From positions 1 through 64,000 of the forward strand of contig JAUYSH010000101.1 in the NCBI GenBank assembly GCA_030696455.1: DNA of 64,000 nt, given 5' to 3'. Every line of letters starts with the position of its first letter. Positions within the stretch are counted from its first letter, which is position 1. The position numbers were made by a program, and so were the translations under genes. Origin of the DNA: Elusimicrobiota bacterium (GTDB lineage: Bacteria > Elusimicrobiota > Elusimicrobia > UBA1565 > UBA9628). The notes under the pieces are model-generated. The model saw nothing but the letters and a program-made list of their open reading frames with translations, did not search any database and was not told the DNA's origin. Below, in pieces: positions 1-7,338 of the stretch.

Positions 1-315
1 CGCGGGACCGTCAACGGAATGAGGAGTCCCAAGGAAAAAGCTCCGGGAATATCGGCCAGCTGATTCTCTCGGGCGGAAAAGTCCGACCTCGTGGACGCGG
101 ACGACAACAAGATCTTGGGCGGGGCCTTGCGCAAGAAAGGCGTTAACGGGTTATATCAAGGTTCCTTGAGGGCCCGCGCGTCCGAAGCGGTCATCATCGA
201 CGGGATCGCCCGGGAATTCGGGCGTCCGTCGCTCGACATTCTACCCTCGTGGCTCGAGGCCGCGAAGCGCCTCGAGGCGCGCTATAGTTCGGCCGAGTGG
301 AACAACAGGAGATGA
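1..315 (+). pseudogene. C-terminal part of a lipoate/biotin-protein ligase-like gene, interrupted by TGA
   Basis: The frame reading through 64-315 contains KILGGALRKK and LYQGSLR, the pattern seen in lipoate-protein ligase A-type proteins (G-x-K-I-x-G-G-A-x-R-R and QGS). These enzymes activate lipoate and attach it to carrier lysines. In the same frame a TGA lies at 61-63, directly before Phe, where the family usually has a Cys-Phe pair. The upstream part continues to the window edge. Codons here (tta, tat, caa, agt, aaa) are less GC-biased than in neighbours, suggesting decay or transfer. The stop overlaps the start region of the next gene. It may be a pseudogene, a base error, or (unlikely) a recoded UGA. 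Family assignment rests on short motifs only. Confidence 0.5.
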
Positions 316-317
316 GC

Positions 318-548
318 ATGAAGACCTTCGTCTTGTGCAAGCTGACGCCGGGCAAGGAGCAGACGGCCGTGCGGACGATCCGCGCGATCGAAGGCGTCAC
401 CGAGGTGTACATGGTGTTCGGCGGCTGGGACATGATCCTCGCAGCCGAGTCCGACACCGTCGACAAGCTGTCGAACCTCATCGTCAGTCGCATCCGGGCG
501 GTGGACGGCGTCGCCGCCACCGAGACCTTGGTCACGACGAGCCTGTGA
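318..548 (+). CDS. Stand-alone Lrp/AsnC ligand-binding (RAM) domain protein
   Basis: The 76-residue protein begins MKTFVLCKLTPGKE and is one alpha/beta RAM domain without the DNA-binding HTH of full Lrp/AsnC regulators. The pattern 'EGVTEVYMVFGGWDMILAAE' is typical of the amino-acid-binding domain of that family, which forms ring-like oligomers. AGGAG at 307-311 gives a 6 nt spacing to ATG 318, so this start is preferred over GTG 297 or ATG 312. Its stop overlaps the GTG of the next gene (GTGA), implying translational coupling. It probably acts as a small-molecule sensor or accessory protein; the ligand is unknown. Confidence 0.8.
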   Translation: MKTFVLCKLTPGKEQTAVRTIRAIEGVTEVYMVFGGWDMILAAESDTVDKLSNLIVSRIRAVDGVAATETLVTTSL

Positions 549-1702
549 CCCGGGCCGGGCGCCTCTCGCCGACGGCGGAAGGCGCCGCCCTCGCCTTGGC
601 GGCGGTCGCGTCGCGGATCGTCTTTGTCGCCGCCGCGGCGAGCGCGCTCGGAGTGGATTGGCGCGATCTCGCGCTGCGCTACGACGGCCACGTCTACCTC
701 CGCATCGCCAAGACCTTGCCCGCGCTGTACGTCTCGGAGCAAGGTCCGCTTCTGACGGGCTGGTTCCCGCTCTATCCCGTGTTGATCCGCGCCGGGGGCG
801 CGCTGACCGGAGACCTGCGGGTAGCGGCCATAATGGTCTCGCTCGCCGCCTCCGCCGCGGCGGTCCTGCTCTTCCACCGGCTCGCGGCCCGCTTTTCCTC
901 GCGCCCAGGACTCGCGGCCGCGGTCCTCGCCGTGTTCCCGCCGATGTGGCTCGTCTGCGGCGGGCTCGCCTTCGCGGAGCCTGTTCTCGTCTGCGCGGCG
1001 GTCGCGGCCGTTCTGGCGGCCGTCGAGGATCGGCCTTGGACCTGCGGGGCGGCGGCCGCGGCCGCGGCGCTGTCCCAGAAATCGGGCGCGCTGGTCGTGG
1101 TGATCGCGGCGCTCGTCGTCTGGAGCCGCCGAAGCCGCCTCGACGGTCGCTGGCTCGCCGCCCTGGCTCTCGCGCCCCTGGCCGCCGCCGCCCTGCAGGG
1201 CTATCTGTGGCTGACCTTCGGCGACCCGCTGATCAACCTCCGCGTTCAACGCGAGATCTTCGGAGGCTCCTTGTTCAGCCTTCCCTTCGCGGGCTTCGTG
1301 AAAGGCCTGCTCGAGCCGTCGGCCTTCGGCGGACCCTGGCGCCGCGCCGCGATCGCCGCGAGCGGCCTCTTCTATCTCGGGGTCGCCGCGGCCGCCTGGC
1401 GCGGCCGGACGGAGGAGCGGCGGCCTCTGCTGCTCTGGCTCGGGGTCGTTCTGGCTTTCTTCTTCTGCCTCGGCGGATTCTGGGCGTTCCATTCCCTTCC
1501 CCGCTTCCTTCTCCTCGGGGCGCCGGCGGTCATCCTGCTCGCCGAGCCTTATCTGCCCCGCGGACGCGGGCTGCTCGCGGCGGCGCCGCTCGCCCTGCTC
1601 CCGTTCTTCGTCGGCCTCGTGGAGGTCGCGCAGGCGGACGCCTTCATGCGGCGCGCCTGGGGCGAGAGCTACTTTTCGCGAGCCTCGAGCGAACTCCGTT
1701 GA
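545..1702 (+). CDS. Polytopic PIG-V-like mannosyltransferase family protein
   Basis: A 385-residue, very hydrophobic protein with about ten membrane segments. Near the N-terminus it has RYDGHVYLRIA followed by GWFPLYPVLIR. This matches the bacterial PIG-V-like (GT-C fold) pattern of an R-x-D-x-x-x-Y-x-x-I-A segment and an F-P-L-Y-P loop. Such enzymes transfer sugars from polyprenyl-phosphate donors on the outer face of the inner membrane. It starts at GTG 545, overlapping the stop of the preceding gene, and ends in a TTGA overlap with the next glycosyltransferase. The two are therefore probably made together for a cell-surface glycan or lipid-linked sugar. The substrate is not inferable. Confidence 0.65.
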   Translation: MTRAGRLSPTAEGAALALAAVASRIVFVAAAASALGVDWRDLALRYDGHVYLRIAKTLPALYVSEQGPLLTGWFPLYPVLIRAGGALTGDLRVAAIMVSLAASAAAVLLFHRLAARFSSRPGLAAAVLAVFPPMWLVCGGLAFAEPVLVCAAVAAVLAAVEDRPWTCGAAAAAAALSQKSGALVVVIAALVVWSRRSRLDGRWLAALALAPLAAAALQGYLWLTFGDPLINLRVQREIFGGSLFSLPFAGFVKGLLEPSAFGGPWRRAAIAASGLFYLGVAAAAWRGRTEERRPLLLWLGVVLAFFFCLGGFWAFHSLPRFLLLGAPAVILLAEPYLPRGRGLLAAAPLALLPFFVGLVEVAQADAFMRRAWGESYFSRASSELR

Positions 1703-3237
1703 AGCCGCGGGACCGTGAGCTGGCGATCGTCGTTTCGGCGGCGCTGCTGCTCGCGCTGCCTTTCCTCGGCAAGGGCTTCCAGGTCGACGAGCCTTTCTTC
1801 CTCGATCGCGCCCGCGAACTGGTATCCGGCGCGAGCTGGACCCCCCGCGCCTGGTCGGACTACAACAACAATCCGCCGATGATCCTCTGGCTCCTGGCCG
1901 CCGCCACGCGGCTGGCGGGCGAGAGCGAGGCGGCCTTGCGCGCGCTGTTCCTGCCGCTCGACGCGCTCGCGGCCGCTTCCCTGTATCTTCTGTTCGCTCG
2001 ATTCCTCAAGAAGCCGCTGGCGTGGGCGCTGCTCGCGGTGCTCTCGCCCGCCTACGCGCTGAACATGGGGCACCTCATGGCGGAGAAGCCGGCGATGGCC
2101 TTCGGGGCCGCCGCGGTGTACGCCTTGGTCCGGGGCGCCGACGAGCGGCGCAGGGGCTGGCTCGCCGCCTCGGCCGCGCTGCTGTCGGCCGCGGTCATGT
2201 CGAAGTACGCCGCGGTCGCGCTCGTCCCGGCCGCGGCGTGGTACCTGCGGCGGCGCGGCTTCGGCGCCGGCTCGCTCTCGGGCTATCTCGCGTTGGCGGG
2301 CCTCGCGCCGGGCGCCTATCTTCTGGCGAACACCTTGCAGGGCGGCGTCGTGTTGAGCGGGGCCGCGGCGACCATGGCGGGCGCCTCATCGGGGGCGTGG
2401 GCGAGCGGCCCTCATCGTGTGCGCTCGCTGCTGGCTTTTTTCGGAGGGCTCGCGGTCCTGCCGATGTTCTGGCCGCTGACGGCGAGGCGCGGAGCCCTGA
2501 TCGCGTCGGCGGCCGGGGCCGCGCTCGTCTTCTCGCCGTGGCTTGATTCAGCCTCCGTGCGCCCGCTCGACCGCGCGTTCGGGGCCTGGCTCGCGGCGGG
2601 GTCGCTGGCCGCCGTCTTCGCGCTCGCCTCGTCGCCGCGCGGGCGCGGGCGGGACCTATGGCTGCCCTGGCTGGTCGCCTCGACGGCCGTCGCCGCGGCG
2701 TACTGGTCGGTGATGGCGCGCGTCGTGCTGTTCGCGATTCCGCCTCTGATCCTCGCGCTCGGCGAAACCTTCGAGGCCCGCGCGGAGCGGGGGGCCGCCC
2801 GCCTGCCGTGGGCCGGGGCGGCCGCCGCGGCGTGCCTGTCGCTGTCCCTGGGCTGGGTCGACTTCCGCTACGCCGGCGCGCAGAAGGATCTCGCCTCGGA
2901 GCTTGCGTCGCGGGGCCGCCCGGTCTGGTGCGCGGCCAAGCTCGGCCTACGCCATTACCTGCTCCGCGCGGGCGCGCGGCCGCTCGATACCGAGGCCGAC
3001 TGGGAGAGCGTCCGTCCGGGCGAGCTCGTCGTGTTCGCGAAGACCACCACGAACTTCTCGCCGGCTCGCCCGCGCCGCGTGAACGCCGAGCGGCGTCTGG
3101 TCGTCAGCGTCGTGCCGCTGCGCCTGATCAGCGGTTTCGGCGGCGAGGGCGGCTTCTACTCCAATATCAGCGGATTCCTGCCGTTCTCGCCGAGCACTGA
3201 GCCGGTCGAGGAATTCACGGTCGTCGAGCCGCTGTAG
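1699..3237 (+). CDS. GT39/ArnT-like polytopic glycosyltransferase
   Basis: A 512-residue membrane protein with an N-terminal helix, then a periplasmic loop carrying VDEPFFLDRARELV and YNNNPPMILWLLA. These correspond to the acidic D-E motif and the N/H-P-P loop of GT-C glycosyltransferases of the dolichyl-phosphate-mannose/ArnT type. Repeated Ala/Leu-rich segments give 10-12 helices, followed by a soluble C-terminal part. The start is TTG 1699 in a TTGA overlap with the previous stop. The 3' end overlaps the convergent mtgA gene by 82 nt. Acceptor and donor are unknown. Confidence 0.65.
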   Translation: MKPRDRELAIVVSAALLLALPFLGKGFQVDEPFFLDRARELVSGASWTPRAWSDYNNNPPMILWLLAAATRLAGESEAALRALFLPLDALAAASLYLLFARFLKKPLAWALLAVLSPAYALNMGHLMAEKPAMAFGAAAVYALVRGADERRRGWLAASAALLSAAVMSKYAAVALVPAAAWYLRRRGFGAGSLSGYLALAGLAPGAYLLANTLQGGVVLSGAAATMAGASSGAWASGPHRVRSLLAFFGGLAVLPMFWPLTARRGALIASAAGAALVFSPWLDSASVRPLDRAFGAWLAAGSLAAVFALASSPRGRGRDLWLPWLVASTAVAAAYWSVMARVVLFAIPPLILALGETFEARAERGAARLPWAGAAAAACLSLSLGWVDFRYAGAQKDLASELASRGRPVWCAAKLGLRHYLLRAGARPLDTEADWESVRPGELVVFAKTTTNFSPARPRRVNAERRLVVSVVPLRLISGFGGEGGFYSNISGFLPFSPSTEPVEEFTVVEPL

Positions 3238-3986
3238 ACCTCGGGCGCGAATTCCCCGTCGTCGTCCTCGAGCTCTTCCGCGAGGGGAGGCGTCATCCGC
3301 CCGATGATCCTGCGCGAGTTGCGCTCGACGTAAGGCCCGCGCTTGGCCGGGCTCCAACGGCGGGGGTTGGGCAGCACGACGGCCATCGCGACCGCCTCTT
3401 CGTAGGTCAGCTCGGCGCAGGATTTCGCGAAATAGGCCTGCGCCGCCGCCTCGCAGCCGAAGATTCCCTTGCCCCACTCGACGACGTTGAGGTACAGCTC
3501 CAGCACGCGCCGCTTGCCGAGCTCCCGCTCGAGCCGCCGCGCGATGAGGATCTCCTTGGCCTTGCGCAGGGGGTTCTTGCTCGGCGACAGGTAGAGGTTG
3601 CGGGCAAGCTGCATCGTGATCGTGCTGCCGCCGGCGGCGAAGCGCCCGGCCGCGCGGTTGCGCTCGTAGGCGACGCGGATCGCGGCCCAGTCGACGCCGT
3701 CATGCCGCCAGAATTCGTCGTCCTCGGCGGTGACGACGGCTTTTTTCAGATGCTCCGAGATCGCCCCGGAGGGGACCCAGGTCCAGCGCAGGCCGAGCTT
3801 GCGTCCCGCGGACGCGGCTTGACGCTTCCTCAGCTCGATGTAGGCGGTCGTCGCGGGCGGGTTCTTCTTGAGCGCGGAGACGTCCGGAAGCCACGCCACC
3901 CAGAGGGCGGCGAGGGCGGCGGCCGCGGCGGCGAGGAGCAGTCCCGCGGCCAGCCAACGGAGGACGAGGGGACTGGCGCGTTTCAT
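3156..3986 (-). CDS. mtgA: Monofunctional peptidoglycan transglycosylase (GT51)
   Basis: The protein starts MKRASPLVLRW, has one N-terminal membrane anchor, and then carries the GT51 signatures in order: TAEDDEFWRHDG (catalytic Glu), GGSTITMQLARNLYL, the RKAKE segment and VLELYLNVVEWG. It polymerises lipid II into glycan strands in the periplasm; no transpeptidase domain follows. Start 3986 is preferred over 4025 because a palindromic TGCTAGCA (3999-4006) gives an extended -10 close upstream. The same palindrome could serve the divergent gene at 4038. The C-terminal tail after the GT51 domain is acidic and unusual, and it is encoded in the 82 nt overlap with the convergent glycosyltransferase gene. 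Confidence 0.88.
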   Translation of the reverse strand: MKRASPLVLRWLAAGLLLAAAAAALAALWVAWLPDVSALKKNPPATTAYIELRKRQAASAGRKLGLRWTWVPSGAISEHLKKAVVTAEDDEFWRHDGVDWAAIRVAYERNRAAGRFAAGGSTITMQLARNLYLSPSKNPLRKAKEILIARRLERELGKRRVLELYLNVVEWGKGIFGCEAAAQAYFAKSCAELTYEEAVAMAVVLPNPRRWSPAKRGPYVERNSRRIIGRMTPPLAEELEDDDGEFAPEVYSGSTTVNSSTGSVLGENGRNPLILE

Positions 3987-4037
3987 TTTCAGGGGGTATG
4001 CTAGCAAGTCGAACGCCGCATCCATGGAGATAACGAT

Positions 4038-4322
4038 ATGAAGATCATGCTGTCCGCCGCCTTGCTGGCCGCCTTAGCCGCCCCCGTCCTCGCCGATGAC
4101 AAGCCCGCCGCCGGCGGCCCGAAGGCCGAGGCCGTCGCCGAGCGCCGGGAGTTTAAAGAAGGAATGAAGTCGGAGCGCAAGGAGTTCAGGGCGAAGCAGC
4201 ATGAGAAGCGCAAGGCTCACCGGAGCAAGATGAAGGAAATGCGCAAGAAGAACAAGAAGGAGCGCAAGGAGGCGAAGACCGAGGCCGCGGCGGATGCCCC
4301 GCCCGCTCCCGTCGCCCCTTAA
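4038..4322 (+). CDS. Small secreted Lys/Arg/Glu-rich helical protein
   Basis: A 94-residue product with a clear signal peptide (MKIMLSAALLAALAAPVLA). It is followed by a charged, probably helical segment rich in K, R and E (residues 40-80) and an Ala/Pro tail. GGAG at 4025-4028 precedes the ATG. No family is recognised; composition resembles small periplasmic charged coiled-coil proteins. It is divergent from mtgA and followed after 8 nt by the GYF-receiver gene. Confidence 0.7.
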   Translation: MKIMLSAALLAALAAPVLADDKPAAGGPKAEAVAERREFKEGMKSERKEFRAKQHEKRKAHRSKMKEMRKKNKKERKEAKTEAAADAPPAPVAP

Positions 4323-4330
4323 ACGCGTCC

Positions 4331-5011
4331 ATGCCGTACTACCTCTACGAGGGGGGAAAGGCCGTGGGGCCTTTCGAGCCTTCCGAGCTCGTGCTTCGAT
4401 CGGGATTTCACAGGGACACCTTGGTCTTCCCGGCGGGCGCGACGACGCAGGACGCTTGGAGGCCGGCGGCGAGCTTTCCCGATGTGGCGCGGGCGTTGGA
4501 CCCCGACTCGAGCGGGATATTCCTGACCGCGGCGCCGGCGCGCGTCGCGGCCCCGGCGCCGCCCTCGCCCTCGGCGGCGGCGCCGCCGGCGGCTTCCCCC
4601 GAGGAGGCGGGCCCGGCCCTGGCCGCTCCGGGCGACAAGCTGATCCTCGTCGTCGACGATGACGAGACCGTGCGCAGCTTCCTCGAGATGAGCGCGAGCC
4701 TGCAGGGGTTCCGCGTGCTGACGGCGGTCGACGGCCTCGACGCGGGCGTCCAGCTGGAGGCGCAGACGCCGGATCTGATCATCACCGACCTCATGATGCC
4801 GGGGCAAGGCGGCTACGAGTTCCTTCGTTCGCTGCAGGGCTCGTCGAACGGGCGTATACCCGTCTTCATCGTCACGGGCAGCGCGCTCGACGACTCGACG
4901 ATCAAGATGATCCGGGCGGAGGCGAACGTCGTCGAGTTCGTTTCTAAGCCGATCAAGATGGCCAAGTTCGTCTCGGCCCTCCACAAGACGCTGAAGACGG
5001 CTCCGCGCTGA
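4331..5011 (+). CDS. GYF_2-like domain fused to a response-regulator receiver
   Basis: Residues 1-55 (YYLYEGGKAVGPFEPSEL ... DAWRPAASFPDV) look like a GYF_2-type domain, a small module often found in bacterial membrane or signalling proteins. An Ala/Pro linker leads to a receiver domain at about residues 98-222. This has the acidic DDDE pocket, the phospho-acceptor Asp in ITDLMMP, the VTG switch Thr and the SKP lysine. There is no output domain beyond the GYF module. The receiver shares an unusual tail, (M)IRxExNVxxFxxKP, with the two receivers at 6931 and 7335, marking them as local paralogues. The gene is followed 35 nt later by structured repeat copy A. Confidence 0.82.
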   Translation: MPYYLYEGGKAVGPFEPSELVLRSGFHRDTLVFPAGATTQDAWRPAASFPDVARALDPDSSGIFLTAAPARVAAPAPPSPSAAAPPAASPEEAGPALAAPGDKLILVVDDDETVRSFLEMSASLQGFRVLTAVDGLDAGVQLEAQTPDLIITDLMMPGQGGYEFLRSLQGSSNGRIPVFIVTGSALDDSTIKMIRAEANVVEFVSKPIKMAKFVSALHKTLKTAPR

Positions 5012-5046
5012 ACGCCGCGACGGCCCGGCGAAGGACTTATGACGGC

Positions 5047-5170
5047 CCGGGGGGCGGTATCATGTCCTTCGGGGCCGCTCGGCATTGAGCCTCGCTTGGG
5101 GTCGACCGCGATCGACGGAGCAAACATCGCGGCGACCCCACACCCCTCAGGACATGATACCGCCCGCCGG
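5047..5170 (+). repeat. Structured repeat element, copy A (possible 3' UTR RNA)
   Basis: The outer stem pairs 5052-5068 with 5149-5165 (17 bp, perfect) and continues across a conserved TC/TC internal loop into GGGG 5071-5074 with CCCC 5143-5146. Inside are a small hairpin GGC-ATTGA-GCC (5081-5091) and a stem GGGGTCG-A-CCGCGAT (5098-5112) pairing with ATCGCGG-CGACCCC (5126-5139), a 7 bp + one-base bulge + 7 bp helix with a 13 nt loop. The 80 nt core 5069-5148 is identical to copy B at 22706-22785. It lies just 3' of the GYF-receiver gene, in the same direction. No T-tract follows, so it is not a simple intrinsic terminator. The gene-free gap 5012-5450 holds only this copy, copy C and a 130 nt spacer without a convincing ORF. 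Confidence 0.85.
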
Positions 5171-5302
5171 CCCTTATGAAGCTCATCAAGGAATCGCCCA
5201 TCCCGCTTCCTCGCCGTTGCGCGCCCGCGAAGAAGCCCATCGCCGAAGGCGATAAGCCGTTGCCTACGCCGTGCGCCCGCGAGCCTGACCCGACGGTTCA
5301 TC

Positions 5303-5427
5303 GGGGAGGAGGATCGACCCTCGCCGGGGCGTAGGGTCCGCCGCGACAAGGGTTCTTCATACGTCGCGGACGGACCCGAGAGTGAGGTCAATCCGAACGC
5401 CCCCGGCGAGGGTCGATCCTCCTCCCC
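5303..5427 (-). repeat. Structured repeat element, copy C (diverged, opposite strand)
   Basis: Outer arms 5303-5331 and 5398-5427 form a roughly 29 bp stem with a single bulged G. Read on the minus strand, the interior matches copies A/B in order: CGG-ATTGA-CC hairpin, then GGGTCCG-T-CCGCGAC pairing with GTCGCGG-CGGACCC around a 15 nt loop. The architecture (7 bp, one-base bulge, 7 bp) is the same as in A and B although several base pairs have changed in both strands together. It sits 23 nt beyond the stop of the minus-strand TPR gene, again in sense with the upstream gene. Confidence 0.8.
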
Positions 5428-5450
5428 GGCCCGCATCGACGTTCCTGGTT

Positions 5451-5843
5451 TTAGGCGACGCGGCGGAGGAGCTTGAGGCGGGCCTCGAAGGAGTGGCGCT
5501 CGGAGAGGGTGGCCTCCGGCCGCTCGAGGAGGGCTTTGAGGATATCCCGGCTCTCGTCCTTGCGGCCCAGGCGCATCAGGTAGTCGGACTTGCGGAAGGC
5601 CGCCTGAAACCGCCGGTGCGGCGTCTCCAGGGCGGCGGCGCGGTCGTACGCGGCGAGCGCCCGGTCGGTCTCGCCGAGGCGTTCATGCGCCGCTGCGGCC
5701 TGGCTCAGCAGGCGCGCGCGGTCCAGATCGGGGAGGTCGGAGCCGGCGAGCGCCAGGAGCTCCTCCAGGAGGGCGCGATCGTCGCCGGCGGAGCCGAGCT
5801 TGTCGATCGCCTCGACGCGGCCGCGGAATTCATCGAAATCCAT
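5451..5843 (-). CDS. Small TPR-repeat protein
   Basis: A 130-residue cytoplasmic protein with tetratricopeptide-like helices, e.g. LSQAAAAHERLGETDRALAA (residues ~45-65) and the following RFQAAFRKSDYLMRLGRKDE. No signal peptide is present. TATAAT on the minus strand (5852-5857) lies 8 nt before the ATG, suggesting a nearly leaderless transcript. Function is unknown; TPR units usually mediate protein contacts. It converges on the GYF-receiver gene across the gap that holds repeat copies A and C. Confidence 0.75.
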   Translation of the reverse strand: MDFDEFRGRVEAIDKLGSAGDDRALLEELLALAGSDLPDLDRARLLSQAAAAHERLGETDRALAAYDRAAALETPHRRFQAAFRKSDYLMRLGRKDESRDILKALLERPEATLSERHSFEARLKLLRRVA

Positions 5844-5870
5844 GCGCGGCCATTATAGAACAACGGGCGC

Positions 5871-6848
5871 TTATTGCGCGCCCGGAGGATCGACGATGCC
5901 GGCCTGGGCCTCATCGAGATGCACCTTCTCGCCGCCGGAGGGATCCTGGCCGAGGACGCGAAGATGCGTCTGCTCGAAGTTCACGGCCTCGCGGCCTTCC
6001 GCGGACAGCTTGATGCGCCAACGCAGGATCACGGTCTGTCCCGGGGCCAGGCTCGCGACGCTCCTGAAGACGGGCGACGACAGCGGCGCGCCCGGCGCCC
6101 CCGACGCGGTATGATCCTCCTGCACGGACGCGAGTCGCAGGTCCGTCAGCGTCGCCGGGCCGTCGTTGCGCAGGCGGACCTCGAGGTCGACGGAGTCCCC
6201 GGCGAAGTAAAGGGGAAGCTCCTGCTTCAGCGACTCCGGGATCTCCCCGCGGTTGGGGAGGAGGCGCTCATAGCCGTCGGACAGGGTCACCCGGAAGCCT
6301 TTTGCCTCGCCGCGCGTGACCCCCAGCGGCTTCAGGTAGTCGACCCGGGCGCGAACGGCGCCATCGCCGACCCACCGGCCAATGAAGGCCGGGCGGATGG
6401 GCTTGAGGTCCGAGCGGTACTGGAGGATCGACGAGAGCTGGGCCGCGAGGCCGGAGGCGAGGATGCGCCGGCCCTCCATCGCGATCAGCATCCGGTCGGC
6501 CGGCGGCTCCGGGGCCGGAAGCGACGCGACGACGAGCGCCTGATTGCGCGCGACGGCGGCGAGGGCGGCGAGGGCCTGCTCCGAAGGCGCCTCCTCGACG
6601 GCGGCGGGAGCGGCGAGGGCCGCCGACAGGCGCTCCCTCGTCCATCGAGCCACGACGCGCGCGGAGGCGAGCCACGGTTCGCCCTTGGGGGGCGTCGCCG
6701 TCGCCGCGGCGCCGGCGGGCGGCATCGCAGCCATGCGGCCGGGGGGCGGAAGCATCATGCCGCGCGCGAGCGCCGGGGCGAGGTCGGCGGCGCCGGTCGA
6801 TTGAACGAAGAACGCGGCGCTCAGCACGGCGGCGAAGGCTCGGCGCAT
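5871..6848 (-). CDS. Secreted protein with C-terminal CARDB/Ig-like domain
   Basis: A 325-residue product beginning MRRAFAAVLSAAFFVQSTGA, a signal peptide. After a Pro/Ala-rich stretch comes a mixed region, and residues ~205-300 (GDSVDLEVRLRNDGPATLTDL ... SLAPGQTVILRWRIKL) have the look of a CARDB or DUF11-type beta-sandwich. The start 6848 is chosen because AGAGG lies 7-8 nt upstream and a TATACT -10 (minus strand) lies further upstream. It is divergent from the receiver gene at 6931. Probably periplasmic or surface-associated; no enzyme motif is visible. Confidence 0.68.
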   Translation of the reverse strand: MRRAFAAVLSAAFFVQSTGAADLAPALARGMMLPPPGRMAAMPPAGAAATATPPKGEPWLASARVVARWTRERLSAALAAPAAVEEAPSEQALAALAAVARNQALVVASLPAPEPPADRMLIAMEGRRILASGLAAQLSSILQYRSDLKPIRPAFIGRWVGDGAVRARVDYLKPLGVTRGEAKGFRVTLSDGYERLLPNRGEIPESLKQELPLYFAGDSVDLEVRLRNDGPATLTDLRLASVQEDHTASGAPGAPLSSPVFRSVASLAPGQTVILRWRIKLSAEGREAVNFEQTHLRVLGQDPSGGEKVHLDEAQAGIVDPPGAQ

Positions 6849-6930
6849 GTCGTTACCTCTCGGCGGGAGTATAGCCCCGGCGGCCCGCGCGCGCCATATC
6901 CGGACGGCAAAAATACGGTAAAATGGGGGC

Positions 6931-7338
6931 ATGGTCGAACCCGGCGAAGACGCGAAGCTTGTCCTGATCATCGATGACGACGACGGAGTGCGCGACCTCC
7001 TGACCTTCCTGGTCAAGAAGGAGGGCTTCCGGGCCGACGTCGCCGTGGACGGCGAGGACGGCTTCCAGAAGGCGGAGCGCCTCAAGCCCGATCTGATCCT
7101 GCTGGACCTGATGATGCCGCGTTACGGGGGCTTCGAGGTCCTGCGCCAGCTTCAGGGCAGCGAGCTGTCCCGGATCCCGATCGTGATCGTGACCGGGCGC
7201 TACACCGACCGGTCGACGGCCGAGATGATCCGTCAGGAGTCCAACGTGGTTGATTTCCTCGAGAAGCCGCTGAAGCCTCACGTGCTCGCCTCGACTCTCG
7301 AGCGCCTGCTCAAGCCCCGGACGCCGGAGGCCGCGTGA
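6931..7338 (+). CDS. Receiver-only response regulator (first of tandem pair)
   Basis: A 135-residue single receiver domain: acidic pocket IIDDDDG (residues ~11-17), phospho-acceptor Asp in LLDLMMP (~52-58), switch Thr in IVTGR and Lys in LEKP. With no output domain it resembles a CheY-like or diguanylate-independent adaptor. TAAAAT at 6919-6924 ends 6 nt before the ATG, so the transcript is probably leaderless. Its C-terminal half (RQESNVVDFLEKP) is closely related to the next gene and to the receiver at 4331. It overlaps the next gene by 4 nt (GTGA). Confidence 0.85.
   Translation: MVEPGEDAKLVLIIDDDDGVRDLLTFLVKKEGFRADVAVDGEDGFQKAERLKPDLILLDLMMPRYGGFEVLRQLQGSELSRIPIVIVTGRYTDRSTAEMIRQESNVVDFLEKPLKPHVLASTLERLLKPRTPEAA

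Noticed and set aside
61-90. A true bacterial SECIS element after the TGA
   Set aside because: The loop starts only 11 nt after UGA, shorter than the usual range, and the gene looks decayed; kept only as a low-interest finding.
5176-5334. A 52-codon ORF between structured repeat copies A and C
   Set aside because: No ribosome-binding site, no family, and its end lies inside the arm of copy C.
5047-5427. Structured repeats as MITEs or a CRISPR array
   Set aside because: The ends vary while the core is conserved, no target-site duplication is seen, copies are inverted and few, and no spacers or cas genes exist.
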